Below, piece by piece: positions 8,583-17,168 of a DNA stretch of 64,000 bases (its first letter is position 1; each line of letters begins with the position of its first letter). A model generated the notes under the pieces. That model was given only the letters and a program-made list of their open reading frames with translations, did not search any database and was not told the DNA's origin. The position numbers and the translations under genes are program-made. Source of the stretch: CAZBDU01 sp964490725 (GTDB lineage: Bacteria; Spirochaetota; Spirochaetia; SZUA-6; DRHE01); assembly GCA_964490725.1 (NCBI GenBank), contig CAZBDU010000013.1, positions 27,194-91,193 on the forward strand. Direction: 5' to 3'.

Positions 8583-9580
8583 CTCACCCCTCCTTTGCGC
8601 TTCTTGTCTCTCGCGAGAACGGTCCGGCGGCCTTCATCTGCCCCTCTCCTGTGCACTTCTTTTTTCTCAAGGGCCTCCCGGGCGGCCCGGGCGATATCTT
8701 GCGGACCCAGGCCGCAGAAGTCCCACAGGCTCTCCGGATCAGGGCCGGTACAGACGAAGGTATCCCGGATACCTACCGGAACCGCCGGCGTGGGCCTCTC
8801 CCGGCTCAGCGCCTCGGCTACGGCGCCGTAGAGCCCCCCGACGATCGAGTGCTCCTCCACTGTGACCAACGCTCCCGTCTCTGCGGCAGCGCGGAGGACC
8901 AGCTCTCTGTCCAGGGGCTTGAGGGTGTGGATCTCCAGCACTCGGGCGGAGATCCCCTCCCGCTCGAGCAGCTCGGCAGCCTCCAGGCTGCGGTGCACGG
9001 CAATTCCGGTAGCCACCAGGGTGAGGTCTCTGCCCTCCCTGAGCGGGCGCCCTTTGCCGATCTCCACGGCGCTATTCCGGCCAGGAACCGTCGGAACATC
9101 CGCCCGGCTGATGCGCAGGTACACCGGGCCGGGGTACTCCGCAACGGCTGGAATCAACTCCTTCAGCTCCGCGCCGTCGGTGGCGGTGACCACCGTCATG
9201 TTGGGCATGGCCCTCATGACGGCCAGATCGAACACCGAGTGATGGGTGGGACCGTCTTTGAAATCGGACACCCCCGCATAACCGGCCAGCAGCTTGACGT
9301 TGGCGCGGTTGTAGGCCACGCAGGTACGGATTTGCTCCAACCCCCGGTAGCAAAGCATCGCAGCGAAGGCGCTGACGAAAGGGATCTTGCCGGCCAGGGC
9401 CATCCCCACCGCCGTGTCGATCATCCCGGGCTCGGCGATCCCGACATTGAAGAACCGCTCCGGGTGCGCCTCGCGGAACAGGATGGTCATGGTGGAGTTG
9501 GAGGCATCCGCATCCAGAACCACTACGTTGCCGTTCAGGTGTCCGTAGTCCGCCAGGGCCCGGCCTAGCTCCTTCCTCAT
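8579..9580 (-). CDS. transketolase, C-terminal subunit
   Basis: A 333-residue protein with the pyrimidine-binding and C-terminal domains of transketolase: GIAEPGMIDTAVGMA (residues 48-62) holds the activating Glu, followed by YAGVSDFKDGPTHHSVFD and later TVEEHSIVGGLYGAVAE. It pairs with the N-terminal half encoded just upstream. Together they would transfer two-carbon ketol units in the pentose-phosphate pathway. The start is the ATG at 9580, overlapping the stop of the partner gene (ATGA). An open frame extends further upstream, but that stretch is the other subunit in a wrong frame. The Lys/Arg-rich last 25 residues are longer than usual. Confidence 0.93.
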   Translation of the reverse strand: MRKELGRALADYGHLNGNVVVLDADASNSTMTILFREAHPERFFNVGIAEPGMIDTAVGMALAGKIPFVSAFAAMLCYRGLEQIRTCVAYNRANVKLLAGYAGVSDFKDGPTHHSVFDLAVMRAMPNMTVVTATDGAELKELIPAVAEYPGPVYLRISRADVPTVPGRNSAVEIGKGRPLREGRDLTLVATGIAVHRSLEAAELLEREGISARVLEIHTLKPLDRELVLRAAAETGALVTVEEHSIVGGLYGAVAEALSRERPTPAVPVGIRDTFVCTGPDPESLWDFCGLGPQDIARAAREALEKKEVHRRGADEGRRTVLARDKKRKGGVR

Positions 9581-10419
9581 GACCTGCCCGCTCCCGAGAG
9601 CTCCCGTCTGGCTTGCTCCATCTGCTCTCCCGTCGGCGCCGCCCCGTGCCAGGCATGGGCGTTCTCCATGAAGCTCACCCCCTTTCCCTTCACCGTGTGG
9701 GCTACGATCATCGCTGGCCGGTCGTGGATTGTCTCCGCTTCGTCGAGAGCCTCCAGGATATGGCGCATGTTGTGACCATCGATCTCGATGACCCCCAAGT
9801 TGAAGGCCTTCCACTTGTCCACGAGGGGCTCCAGAGGCATGATCTCGTGCACGAAGCCGTCCAGCTGTACGTCGTTGTAGTCCAGGATCAGGGTCAGGTT
9901 GCTGAGATGGTACTTGGCCGCGGTCATCGCCCCCTCCCAGATGACCCCCGCCTGGCACTCCCCGTCTCCCAGCAGCACATAGGTGCGGAAGCGCCGGCCG
10001 TCGAGCCTGGCCGCCAGAGCCAGCCCGGCGCCCACGTTGATGCCGTGTCCCAGGACTCCGGTGGTCATGTCCACGCCCGGGGTCTTGAGGCGCTCCGGAT
10101 GTCCCTGCAGGTGGCAGTCCAGCTTTCCCCAGTTTCCCAAGTCGCTCTCCGGAAAGAACCCCCTCGCGGCAAGAGCCGCATAGAGAATGGCGCTGGCGTG
10201 TCCCTTGCTCAGGATGAAACGGTCCCGGCCGGGATCCTCCGGCAGGGCAGGATCGACGCGCAGCTTGTGGAAGTACAGGGCCGTGACGATGTCCGCTGCC
10301 GACAGGGAGCCGCCGGGATGACCGGCTCCTCGCCGCCAGATCATCTCCAGCGCGGTGATGCGCAACCGCCGGGCCGTGTCCTCCAGACAGGCGATGAGCC
10401 TTTCTCCGTGGTGTGGCAT
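9577..10419 (-). CDS. transketolase, N-terminal subunit
   Basis: A 280-residue thiamine-diphosphate-binding half of a split transketolase. Family signatures are RRGAGHPGGSLSAADI near residue 35, ILSKGHASAILYAAL near 70, and the GDGECQAG...N TPP/Mg motif near 151-180. It is the first gene of the minus-strand sugar operon, with a promoter and palindromic operator about 115 bases upstream. Split transketolases are common in anaerobes, and here the pair belongs to a specific catabolic operon rather than standing alone. It would drain erythrose-4-phosphate or pentose phosphates produced by the downstream kinase and isomerases. Confidence 0.94.
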   Translation of the reverse strand: MPHHGERLIACLEDTARRLRITALEMIWRRGAGHPGGSLSAADIVTALYFHKLRVDPALPEDPGRDRFILSKGHASAILYAALAARGFFPESDLGNWGKLDCHLQGHPERLKTPGVDMTTGVLGHGINVGAGLALAARLDGRRFRTYVLLGDGECQAGVIWEGAMTAAKYHLSNLTLILDYNDVQLDGFVHEIMPLEPLVDKWKAFNLGVIEIDGHNMRHILEALDEAETIHDRPAMIVAHTVKGKGVSFMENAHAWHGAAPTGEQMEQARRELSGAGRS

Positions 10420-10534
10420 GACTGGCCTCAGACAGCAAGAAATGTGCCAAATCCTGGCGCTCCCGTGCTGTAAACCCTTATGCTAAAGGGAGTTGTCAGC
10501 CGAAAATGGAAGACGGTTACCGCCGCCGGGTGAA

Positions 10535-10572
10535 TGTATAACTCTTATACAAACCAGCCTGGCTGTGTACAA
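10535..10572 (-). promoter_or_regulatory. promoter and palindromic operator of the sugar operon
   Basis: Read on the minus strand, TTGTAC (10567-10572) and TATAAG (10544-10549) are 17 bases apart, a good sigma-70-type promoter. Overlapping the -10 is a perfect inverted repeat, TGTATAA-CTC-TTATACA (10535-10551), which would block RNA polymerase when bound. It resembles GntR-family operators and the AT-rich boxes found later in the window. The first gene starts at 10419, giving a leader of about 115 bases. Confidence 0.6.
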
Positions 10573-11075
10573 TACCGCTACAGTCAGGTGCGCGGAAGAC
10601 GCACTTTGTTGAATCGAGGCGGGATTGGACGTGCCCCTGCGGAGACGGTCCCGACGGATGAGCAGATCGACGGCCAGGGCGCCTACGACACGGGTCATGC
10701 TTTGCTACCGGCTCGTATTCCCCATCGGCCCCTTCAGCCATAACCTCAAGCTTGGCTTCTCCTCATGTTGCTAAAGCAGGCAACGCCTGCAGGAACGCCT
10801 GGTTCCGATCGCTCTGTTTCAGGCCGGGCCGGGCTCGAGCTGGAAACGGCAGCACCGCCCGGTCCAGAGAGTCTCCTCCACCCGAAAGCCTCTGGCCGGC
10901 GAAAGAGCTCCGGCCAGCGCCCGGAAAGGATTGATGCAGTACAGCTCGCAGGGCCGACCTTGGGTCTTGCGGAGGATTCCACGGTCTTGGAGGCGAGGCT
11001 TCCAGAGCACCAGGTGCCGGCCCCTTCGACTGTTCACCGATCTGTGTCGACCGCACCTGCGGAAAGTCGCCATTG
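10573..11075. other. gene-poor stretch, no supported gene
   Basis: I see no convincing gene in these roughly 500 bases. On the minus strand near 10830-11070 a short open frame contains GILRKTQGRPCELYCINP, which faintly recalls the wing of a winged-helix regulator. It has no recognisable helix-turn-helix and may be a decayed fragment. Nothing repetitive or RNA-like stands out. Confidence 0.35.
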
Positions 11076-11122
11076 TTGACTGGATTGAAAACTTGACCTA
11101 ATATGGTCTTGTGAAGACCATA
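11076..11122 (+). promoter_or_regulatory. toxin-antitoxin promoter with operator spanning the start codon
   Basis: TTGACT (11076-11081) and TAATAT (11099-11104), 17 bases apart, form a strong promoter. The GTG start codon lies only six bases past the -10, so the transcript is probably leaderless. The perfect inverted repeat TATGGTCTT-GTG-AAGACCATA (11102-11122) has nine-base arms and is centred exactly on that start codon. This is the expected place for autoregulation by the antitoxin. Confidence 0.7.
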
Positions 11123-11353
11123 AACATCTCCGAATTCAAGAAGCACATGAGCGCGGAGCTCAGAAGAGTCAGGAACGGCGAGCGACTACTGATTTTCGAC
11201 CGGGACAAACCGGTGGCCGAAGTCGTCCCATACCAGGAGTCTTCGAAGCGGCTCGTGGTCCGGCCGCCCCGGGGCCCCACAGCCCTTCCTGCCGTGAACG
11301 TCAAGACGGACGTTGACCCGCTCGGATTTCTGCTTGAGGATCGGAAACGCTGA
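11111..11353 (+). CDS. Phd/YefM-type antitoxin
   Basis: An 80-residue antitoxin with the Phd/YefM DNA-binding half (TINISEFKKHMSAELRRV, then RDKPVAEVVPY near residue 37) and a short C-terminal tail that would wrap the toxin. It uses a GTG start inside its own operator palindrome and ends one base into the toxin start codon (TGATG). It should neutralise the PIN-domain RNase and repress the pair's promoter. The family is clear; the target is unknown. Confidence 0.88.
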   Translation: MKTINISEFKKHMSAELRRVRNGERLLIFDRDKPVAEVVPYQESSKRLVVRPPRGPTALPAVNVKTDVDPLGFLLEDRKR

Positions 11354-11769
11354 TGAGCTGCTACGTCGATTCGTCGATCGTCCTGCGGTACCTTCTCGGC
11401 ATCGACCGCCAGCTCGAGAAGACCGAAAGATTTGAGGCGGCTGCCTCGAGCGAGCTTCTGCTGATCGAGTGCCCGCGCGTCCTCGATCGATACCGCCTTG
11501 AGAAGCTCCTGGACGACGACGCGCTCGTGCACGTCCTGGCGGCCTTCCGTGTCGTCGCGGAGGGCTTTCACATCATCGAGCTAACCGAAGCCGTCAAGGA
11601 ACGGGCTGCCGAACCGTTCCCCACTGTGATCGGAACGCTCGACGCGCTCCACCTGAGCTCCGCAGCCCTCTGGTCTGAGAGGGAGGGCCGTCGCAGCGTG
11701 ACGGTTCTCACGGCCGACCGGCAGATGGAGCGGTGCGCGCAAGCGATGGGGTTCGCGGTCGGCGCGTAG
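11353..11769 (+). CDS. PIN-domain toxin ribonuclease
   Basis: A 138-residue PIN (VapC-like) endoribonuclease. Acidic residues expected to bind Mg are visible: Asp6 in MSCYVDSSIVLRYL, an acidic residue around IECPR (about 38), Asp in TLDALHLSSA (about 96) and Asp in LTADRQM (about 116). Start and length fit the family. It is translationally coupled to the antitoxin. The pair looks intact, unlike many of its neighbours in this accessory region. Confidence 0.88.
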   Translation: MSCYVDSSIVLRYLLGIDRQLEKTERFEAAASSELLLIECPRVLDRYRLEKLLDDDALVHVLAAFRVVAEGFHIIELTEAVKERAAEPFPTVIGTLDALHLSSAALWSEREGRRSVTVLTADRQMERCAQAMGFAVGA

Positions 11770-12049
11770 CGGGAGGCTACTCTCCCCGGCCCCGCTCTCG
11801 GACGTCCTGGGGCCGGAAAAAGGAGCGGGGGACACGCCGAATCCTGCCTGCGGCGAACCCCCCCGGTGCCTGCGATGTCGCAGGGCTTGTCGGAATCTAG
11901 CGACTCGACGTTCTGGCCGACAAGACCACCAAGGCACAGACACAGTGGTCGATTTCCGCCGGAGCAAAGCAACGATAGCCCTCCCTCTCCTATTCGAATC
12001 GATCATGATGATCTCGCGGTTGTATCTGCGACCGGCGCAACCCTCGAGA

Positions 12050-12290
12050 CCCTGGAGGCGCCGCCTGCCGCCGGCGCGCAGCGGGGTCGTCTTCCTGTCC
12101 ATGCCGCTCGGAATGGGCCTGATGGGCTTCATAGCGGGTTGGTTCGCGAACCGCTTCAGCGCCCATCGCATCGCCGTCCTTGGCGCCGCGATCGTGGTGT
12201 GCGGCATCCCCACGCTCCCGGCGCTGTCGGCCGCCCACCCAGCGGGGGACCTCCTCTGGCGACTGGCGGGAAATGGGCCAGCAGGTCCGG
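12050..12290 (+). pseudogene. MFS transporter fragment
   Basis: A short piece reading LGMGLMGFIAGWFANRF followed by AVLGAAIVVCGI looks like two late transmembrane helices and the loop between them from a DHA-type MFS exporter. There is no start codon context and no other helices on either side, so it is a relic of a gene of about 400-500 codons. It runs in frame into the hydrolase fragment downstream, without any sign that the two form a real fusion. Confidence 0.45.
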
Positions 12291-12436
12291 AGGTTCCAGA
12301 GATGAAGACCGCCTCCGCGCTCCCGGATCGAGCCCTGTTCTATCGTGTGCGTGTCGATTTCGACCGCCGTCAAACGACTAGACGCCGTGAGCGCACCATA
12401 CCCGCGGCAACCAGCTCTTACACGGAGACGCTTGGC

Positions 12437-12991
12437 ATGGCTACCAGGACGGTGGCTTCGATGATGCATGAGCCGGGCGATCCCCGTTGCCCCGTCGCGG
12501 GAACCTCGACCGGTGTCGACATCTCCCGCGATGGCACCACGGTCGGCTACCGGCGGCTCGGGCAAGGCCCGGGCCTCGTGATCCTGCATGGCACCGCGTC
12601 GTCGGGATACAACCACCTGCGGCTCGGCGCGGCGCTGGCCGATGCCTTCACCGTCTGTCTTCCCGACCGCCGCGGCCGCGGCCTGAGCGGTCCCTACCGC
12701 GCCGATGACACCCTTCAGACCGAGGTCGAGGATCTCGAGGCGATCCTCAAGGCCACCGGAGCTCAGGATGTATTCGGCGTCAGCTCCGGCGGTATCGTCT
12801 CCCTCGAGGCAGCGCTGCGCCTGCCTGGGATCCGGCACGTCGCCGTCCATGAACCGCCGCTGTTCGCTGATCCGACGGTCCCACAGGCGGTGCTGAGGCG
12901 GTTCGACCACGCGCTCGCGCCAGCCCGTCTCCGGGGCATGAGCGCCGTATCCATTACGAGGCCGGAAGGAGACACTCCATGGCCAGGCTGA
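12437..12991 (+). pseudogene. alpha/beta-hydrolase, C-terminally truncated
   Basis: From the ATG at 12437 the product is 184 residues. It carries the strand-turn GVDISRDGTTVGYRRLGQG, the oxyanion HGTASSG and the nucleophile elbow FGVSSGGIVS. It then stops without the lid, catalytic acid and His of a normal enzyme of about 260 residues. The end overlaps the start of the reductase gene by 13 bases. It is most likely a gene truncated by deletion and inactive as a hydrolase. Confidence 0.55.
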
Positions 12992-13539
12992 TCTACTCGG
13001 CGATCACGTCCCTGGACGGCTACGTGGCGGACGAAGATGGGAACTTCGACTGGGCGGCGCCGGACGAGGAGGTCCACACTTTCGTCAACAACCTCGAGCG
13101 TCCCATCGGCACCTATCTCTACGGGCGCCGGATGTACGAGGTGATGGTCGGCTGGGAGACGGCACCGACCGTCGGCGAGGCGCCGTCCTTCATGCGTGAC
13201 TTCGCGCAGATCTGGCAGGCGGCGGAGAAGATCGTGTACTCCCGGACACTCGATTCGGTCTCGAGCGCCAGGACGCGAATCGAGCGCGACTTCGACCCCG
13301 ACGCCATCCGTGAGTTGAAGGCAACGGCGAAGCGTGACCTGAGCGTCGGCGGTCCGCAGCTCGCCGCCCAGGCGATCGGCGCGGGCTTGGTCGACGAGAT
13401 CCACCTGTTCCTCACCCCTATCATCGTGGGCGGCGGCAAGCCGTCCCTCCGCGACCACGTCCGCCTGGAGCTTGGGCTGTTCGACGAACGCCGGTTCGGC
13501 AGCGGAGTGGTCCACCTCCATTACGGCATCAGGACGTGA
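12979..13539 (+). CDS. RibD C-terminal / DHFR-like reductase family protein
   Basis: A 186-residue member of the RibD-C (dihydrofolate-reductase fold) family, NADPH-dependent reductases of unknown substrate. It begins MARLIYSAITSLDGYVADEDG, has LYGRRMYEVMVGWET near residue 50 and DLSVGGPQLAAQAI (nucleotide-binding turn) near 120, and ends with a typical VDEIHLFLTPIIVGGG segment. A good Shine-Dalgarno (AAGGAGA) precedes the ATG. Such genes frequently accompany ECF42 sigma factors with YCII and PhnB-like proteins, and the same set occurs here. Confidence 0.88.
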   Translation: MARLIYSAITSLDGYVADEDGNFDWAAPDEEVHTFVNNLERPIGTYLYGRRMYEVMVGWETAPTVGEAPSFMRDFAQIWQAAEKIVYSRTLDSVSSARTRIERDFDPDAIRELKATAKRDLSVGGPQLAAQAIGAGLVDEIHLFLTPIIVGGGKPSLRDHVRLELGLFDERRFGSGVVHLHYGIRT

Positions 13540-13641
13540 GGAGTCGTCCACCTCGCCCGGGTGCGGGGAAGGTCGCTCCCTGGTTTCGTGGAGAGCGACT
13601 ATGTCGCTTGACGGCTTCATCGCGGCCCAGGAGGCCGCAGG

Positions 13642-14973
13642 TCATTCCAGTTCCCGCAAACGTCTTCTCAGGAAGCGACGCTCCGGCTCCTGCCGGGTGA
13701 GCTCCAGGGCGCGGCGATAGGACTCCCTGGCCTCGGCCCTTCGTCCGAGCCGCCGGCAGAGCTCCGCCCTCGCCGAGTGGGCCAGGTGGTAGCCGGTCAG
13801 CTCCCCCCGCGCCCAAATGGCATCGATCCCATCCAGGCCGCCCTGCGGGCCGTCGCGCATGGCCACGGCGACCGCCCGGTTGAGCTCCACGACCGGCGAA
13901 GGATCGACCTGATACAGCAAATCGTAGAGATCCGCTATCCGCCCCCAGTCCGTCGCTCTGGCTGAAGCCGCTGAGGCGTGCACCGCGCCAATCGCCGCCT
14001 GAAGCGTGTAGGTTCCGACTCGACGGCTGGCCATGGCCCGCTCGACGAGGCCGATCCCTTCGGCGATCTGCTCTCGATTCCAGAGCCCTCGATCCTGCTC
14101 CTCCAAAAGGACCAGATCGCCGCCCGGAGTCGCCCGCGCCGCACGGCGCGATTCCTGGAGGAGCATGAGCGCGAGAAGGCCTATCGCCTCCCCGGCCGGA
14201 AGCAGCTCCACCAGCAGCCGGCCCAGCCGGATCGCCTCCCCGGACAGGTCGGCCCGCGTGAGCGACTCCCCCGAGGTCGCCGAATAGCCCTCGTTGAACA
14301 CCAGGTAGATGACCTGCAAGACCGCCTCGAGGCGCTGCGGCAGATCCTTTTCCGACGGCACCTGGTAGGGGATGCCAGCATCGCGGATTTTCGCCTTGGC
14401 CCGCACGATGCGCTGGGCCACGGTGGCGGGGCTGGCGAGAAAAGCCCGGGCGATTTCTTCGGTGGTCAACCCGCACACCTCCCGCAGAGTGAGCGCGGGG
14501 CGTGCTTCGGCCGACAGGGCGGGATGGCAGCAGGCGAAGATCAGCCGCAGCTGGTCGTCCGGCACCGCTTCCAGGGCCTGCTCCGCAGGATCTTCGACCG
14601 TTGGGAGCTTCTCGGCCAGGCTCGGGAGCCTGGAATTGAACCGGGTGCGGCGCCGCATCGCGTCGATGGCTTTGAATCGGCCCGTCGAAATCAGCCACGC
14701 GCGAGGATTGGCGGGTATGCCCCGCTCGGGCCACTGCCTGGCCGCCGCCACGAAGGCATCGTGGAGTGCGTCCTCGGCGGTGTCGAAGTCGCCCAGCAGC
14801 CGGATGAGCGTCGCCAGGATCCGACGGGACTCGTCGTGATACAACCTGTCCAAGGTCTCGCGTACGGCTTCCGCGGTGTGCTCCCTGCCGCGGCTCCGCA
14901 ATCGAGGGATGGTGTGCTGATACGTCGTGTCACCGAGGTCTTCCACTCGTTTCACCCTCCGCTCCGCGCTCAA
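13642..14973 (-). CDS. ECF42-type RNA polymerase sigma factor with C-terminal extension
   Basis: A 443-residue sigma factor. The N-terminal half has sigma region 2 (DTAEDALHDAFVAAARQWPERG, residues about 64-85, here cited only by its core AEDALHDAF) and ANPRAWLISTGR. Region 4 follows with LTLREVCGLTTEEIARAF and SPATVAQRIVRAKAK. The long C-terminal half (LLYQVDPSPVVELNRAVAV and AHSARAELCRRLGR) is the TPR-like extension (DUF6596 region) typical of ECF42, which replaces an anti-sigma factor. YCII-family proteins are the usual neighbours of this group and a broken one lies at 16.7-17.1 kb. It presumably controls nearby accessory genes. Confidence 0.88.
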   Translation of the reverse strand: MSAERRVKRVEDLGDTTYQHTIPRLRSRGREHTAEAVRETLDRLYHDESRRILATLIRLLGDFDTAEDALHDAFVAAARQWPERGIPANPRAWLISTGRFKAIDAMRRRTRFNSRLPSLAEKLPTVEDPAEQALEAVPDDQLRLIFACCHPALSAEARPALTLREVCGLTTEEIARAFLASPATVAQRIVRAKAKIRDAGIPYQVPSEKDLPQRLEAVLQVIYLVFNEGYSATSGESLTRADLSGEAIRLGRLLVELLPAGEAIGLLALMLLQESRRAARATPGGDLVLLEEQDRGLWNREQIAEGIGLVERAMASRRVGTYTLQAAIGAVHASAASARATDWGRIADLYDLLYQVDPSPVVELNRAVAVAMRDGPQGGLDGIDAIWARGELTGYHLAHSARAELCRRLGRRAEARESYRRALELTRQEPERRFLRRRLRELE

Positions 14974-15222
14974 CGGATCGAATCACGCAAGTTCTATTGC
15001 CAAAATCGTATTATTTGAGTTGGAAAGCAAACATGGCAGTATGATGCTGGGACAGTCCGCACAGGCCGCGTTGGCCCGCCTCTGGAAACCAACGTCCAAT
15101 CTGCATATGGCGATGGGTCCTCGGAATATCCCTTCCGGGACAGGGTGGGAGGCGACTGGGGGCAGTCCGCCGATGGCCAGAGCGCGAGGGTGTGCCGCCG
15201 GCTTCGTGGATGCGGGCCCCGG
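14974..15222. other. intergenic region, no gene seen
   Basis: This stretch lies between the sigma-factor start and the exporter stop. It is more AT-rich near 15000-15040, where the sigma gene's promoter should be, but I cannot assign a convincing -35/-10 pair. The right half is GC-rich with no supported open frame. Confidence 0.4.
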
Positions 15223-16647
15223 CTAGCCCTGCTGACCCGCGGTCAGATACTCTTCCCTTACTCCCTTTCGGCCCTTGTTGCTCATGGTTTCCGCACCGGT
15301 CGGCAGAGCCGCCGCCGCCTCGATGTTCGTACGCACCAGACGGAACCCGACGACCGCGACCACCAGGTTCGTCACGGCAACGGCCGCCCAGAGCGTGATC
15401 AGCGGCAGCTTGAGAACGTGCAGCAGGAGGTAGGCCGCCGGAATGGCGATGGCGAGCCTCGCCAGGGCGAGCAGGAATCCAGACCAGGAGCGGGCGATGC
15501 CCTGAAGCGAATTGATCTCGACGAAAACCATGGCAAACAGCCCGTAGCTCAGCGGCACCGTGAGAAAGTAGCCGCGAGCGTACTCGGTGATCACTGGATC
15601 GGTAGTCAGAATGCGGATGATCCGATCATGGAACAATGCTGCGAGGAGGCCGAACAGGGTCGCCAGACCGAACCCGAGCAACAGCGCCTGGCGATAGGCG
15701 GCCCGGACGCGGTCGAACCGGCCCGCACCCGTGTTCTGGCTGAGGAGCGCAAGGACCGCCACGCCGAAGCCAACGGCCGGGAGGTAGGCGAAGAACTCCA
15801 CGCGAAAGCCGATCGAAAGGCTTATCGCACCCGCTTCCTGAAAGCGAGCGGAGATGATCGCCGCCAGCACGGCCAGGGAGAGAGGACCGACCACGTTGGT
15901 CAGGGAGGCAGGAAGGCCGACGTTCAGAACCTGCTTCACCGACTCCCAGTGTAGTCCCAGACGCGAGAACCGCAGAGCCACCATCATCTTCGCCTTCCTG
16001 AGGATGGTCAGCGCCGCAATCAGCATCAGCAGCTGCGAGAACAGAGTCGCCACCGCGGCGCCGCGAATACCCATGGCCGGAAGCCCTGCCCAGCCGAAGA
16101 TCAGGGCCGGATCGAGGACGGCGTTGACGGCGGTGGAGATGCTGAACAGGAGAGTGACGGTCTTGTTGTCGCCCTGGGAGTTGAACGCGAAGAACACGGT
16201 GAAGAGCAGGAACATCACCATCGAACCACCGGCGACGATGGCGAAGTAGTCAACTGCCAGCGGAAGTATGCCTCCTGTAGCCCCGGAGGCCACCAGTAGC
16301 GGTATCCGGAAGACGAGAGAAATACCGGTGAAGAACAGGCCGGCGACGGCGGAAAGCACGAATGACTGGCCCAGGATCCGTTCCGCCTCGGCGATGTCCC
16401 GGCGTCCGATAGACATCGCCATCAGCACTCCCGAGCCCACCGTGATACCCATGCTGAGGGATATCATCACGAACAGCGTAATCTGGGACAGGCTCACAGC
16501 CGCGATTGCATCGGGAGAGAGCTTGCTCACCCAGAAGGAGTCCACCGCGTTGTACAGGGTCTGAAAGAAAATCGACAGCATCACTGGCCAGGCCAGCGCC
16601 CATAGATGAGAGAAGAGGTTGCCCTCGGTCAGGTTGCGTCCTCGCAT
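15223..16647 (-). CDS. MATE-family multidrug/cation exporter
   Basis: A 474-residue inner-membrane exporter with about twelve hydrophobic segments, of normal MATE length. Typical pieces are LAWPVMLSIFFQTLYNAVDS in helix 1, GGSMVMFLLFTVFFAFNSQG in helices 4-5 and the mirrored second half VGLPASLTNVVGPLSLAVLA. It would use an Na+ or H+ gradient to expel cationic compounds. The start ATG has AAGGA upstream. It sits between the ECF42 sigma gene and its broken YCII partner, so it may be a target of that sigma factor (inference). The substrate is unknown. Confidence 0.92.
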   Translation of the reverse strand: MRGRNLTEGNLFSHLWALAWPVMLSIFFQTLYNAVDSFWVSKLSPDAIAAVSLSQITLFVMISLSMGITVGSGVLMAMSIGRRDIAEAERILGQSFVLSAVAGLFFTGISLVFRIPLLVASGATGGILPLAVDYFAIVAGGSMVMFLLFTVFFAFNSQGDNKTVTLLFSISTAVNAVLDPALIFGWAGLPAMGIRGAAVATLFSQLLMLIAALTILRKAKMMVALRFSRLGLHWESVKQVLNVGLPASLTNVVGPLSLAVLAAIISARFQEAGAISLSIGFRVEFFAYLPAVGFGVAVLALLSQNTGAGRFDRVRAAYRQALLLGFGLATLFGLLAALFHDRIIRILTTDPVITEYARGYFLTVPLSYGLFAMVFVEINSLQGIARSWSGFLLALARLAIAIPAAYLLLHVLKLPLITLWAAVAVTNLVVAVVGFRLVRTNIEAAAALPTGAETMSNKGRKGVREEYLTAGQQG

Positions 16648-16748
16648 AGTTCCGTTCCTTTCGCTGTACCTAGTCGGGAGTAAGCGGCCGAGAGGAAGCT
16701 CACCAGGCTGCTTCTCACCTCAGGCTGAACTGGTCGGCGGGCCTGTCC

Positions 16749-17101
16749 CTACTCTGGCAAGCCCGGGATTTCCATTACGGGCCGGATTTCGATCGTGCCC
16801 AGATCCGCCACCGGGACCCGCGCGGCTATGTCGATAGCCTCGTCGAGGTCCCGGGCGTCGATCAGATAGTACCCGCCCAGCTGCTCTCGCGTTTCGGCGA
16901 ACGGTCCGTCGGTCACCACGCGCTTTCCGCCGCGCACTCGGACGCTTGTCGCCGTCGACGGGGGTGCAGCGGCGATGCGTCCAGGTACTGACCACTCCGA
17001 TTGAGGTCCCGTGCCAGGCGCGCCGAATCACGGTAGCAAGCCTCCCGCCGAGCATCGCCCAGCGCATCTTCGTCCAGATGGACCAACGGCATGTACTTCA
17101 C
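16749..17101 (-). pseudogene. YCII/DGPF-domain protein, single frameshift
   Basis: From the GTG at 17101 the protein reads MKYMPLVHLDEDALGD and continues to GQYLDASPLHP. It then loses frame at the GGGGG run at 16960-16964. One base restored there would lead into STATSVRVRGGK, VVTDGPFAETREQLGGYYLI and IEIRPVMEIPGLPE, the complete YCII/DGPF family sequence. So the gene is full length apart from about one missing base. A sequencing or assembly error in the G-run is as likely as a true mutation. Proteins of this family are standard partners of ECF42 sigma factors. Confidence 0.75.
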
Positions 17102-17168
17102 GGCCGATACCGCGGCCAGACCGTACCTGAGCGGAGGCTCCTGTTCTCCAGCATCGCTGCCACGCTTC

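Noticed and set aside
11886..11924. Inverted repeat CTTGTCGG ... CCGACAAG with a 23-base loop after the PIN toxin gene
   Set aside because: It could be a terminator or recombination site, but there is no T-run and no gene boundary at it, and an eight-base repeat can occur by chance in GC-rich DNA.
15000..15060. AT-rich patch as the sigma-factor promoter
   Set aside because: I could not find a -35/-10 pair with acceptable spacing, so no site is called.
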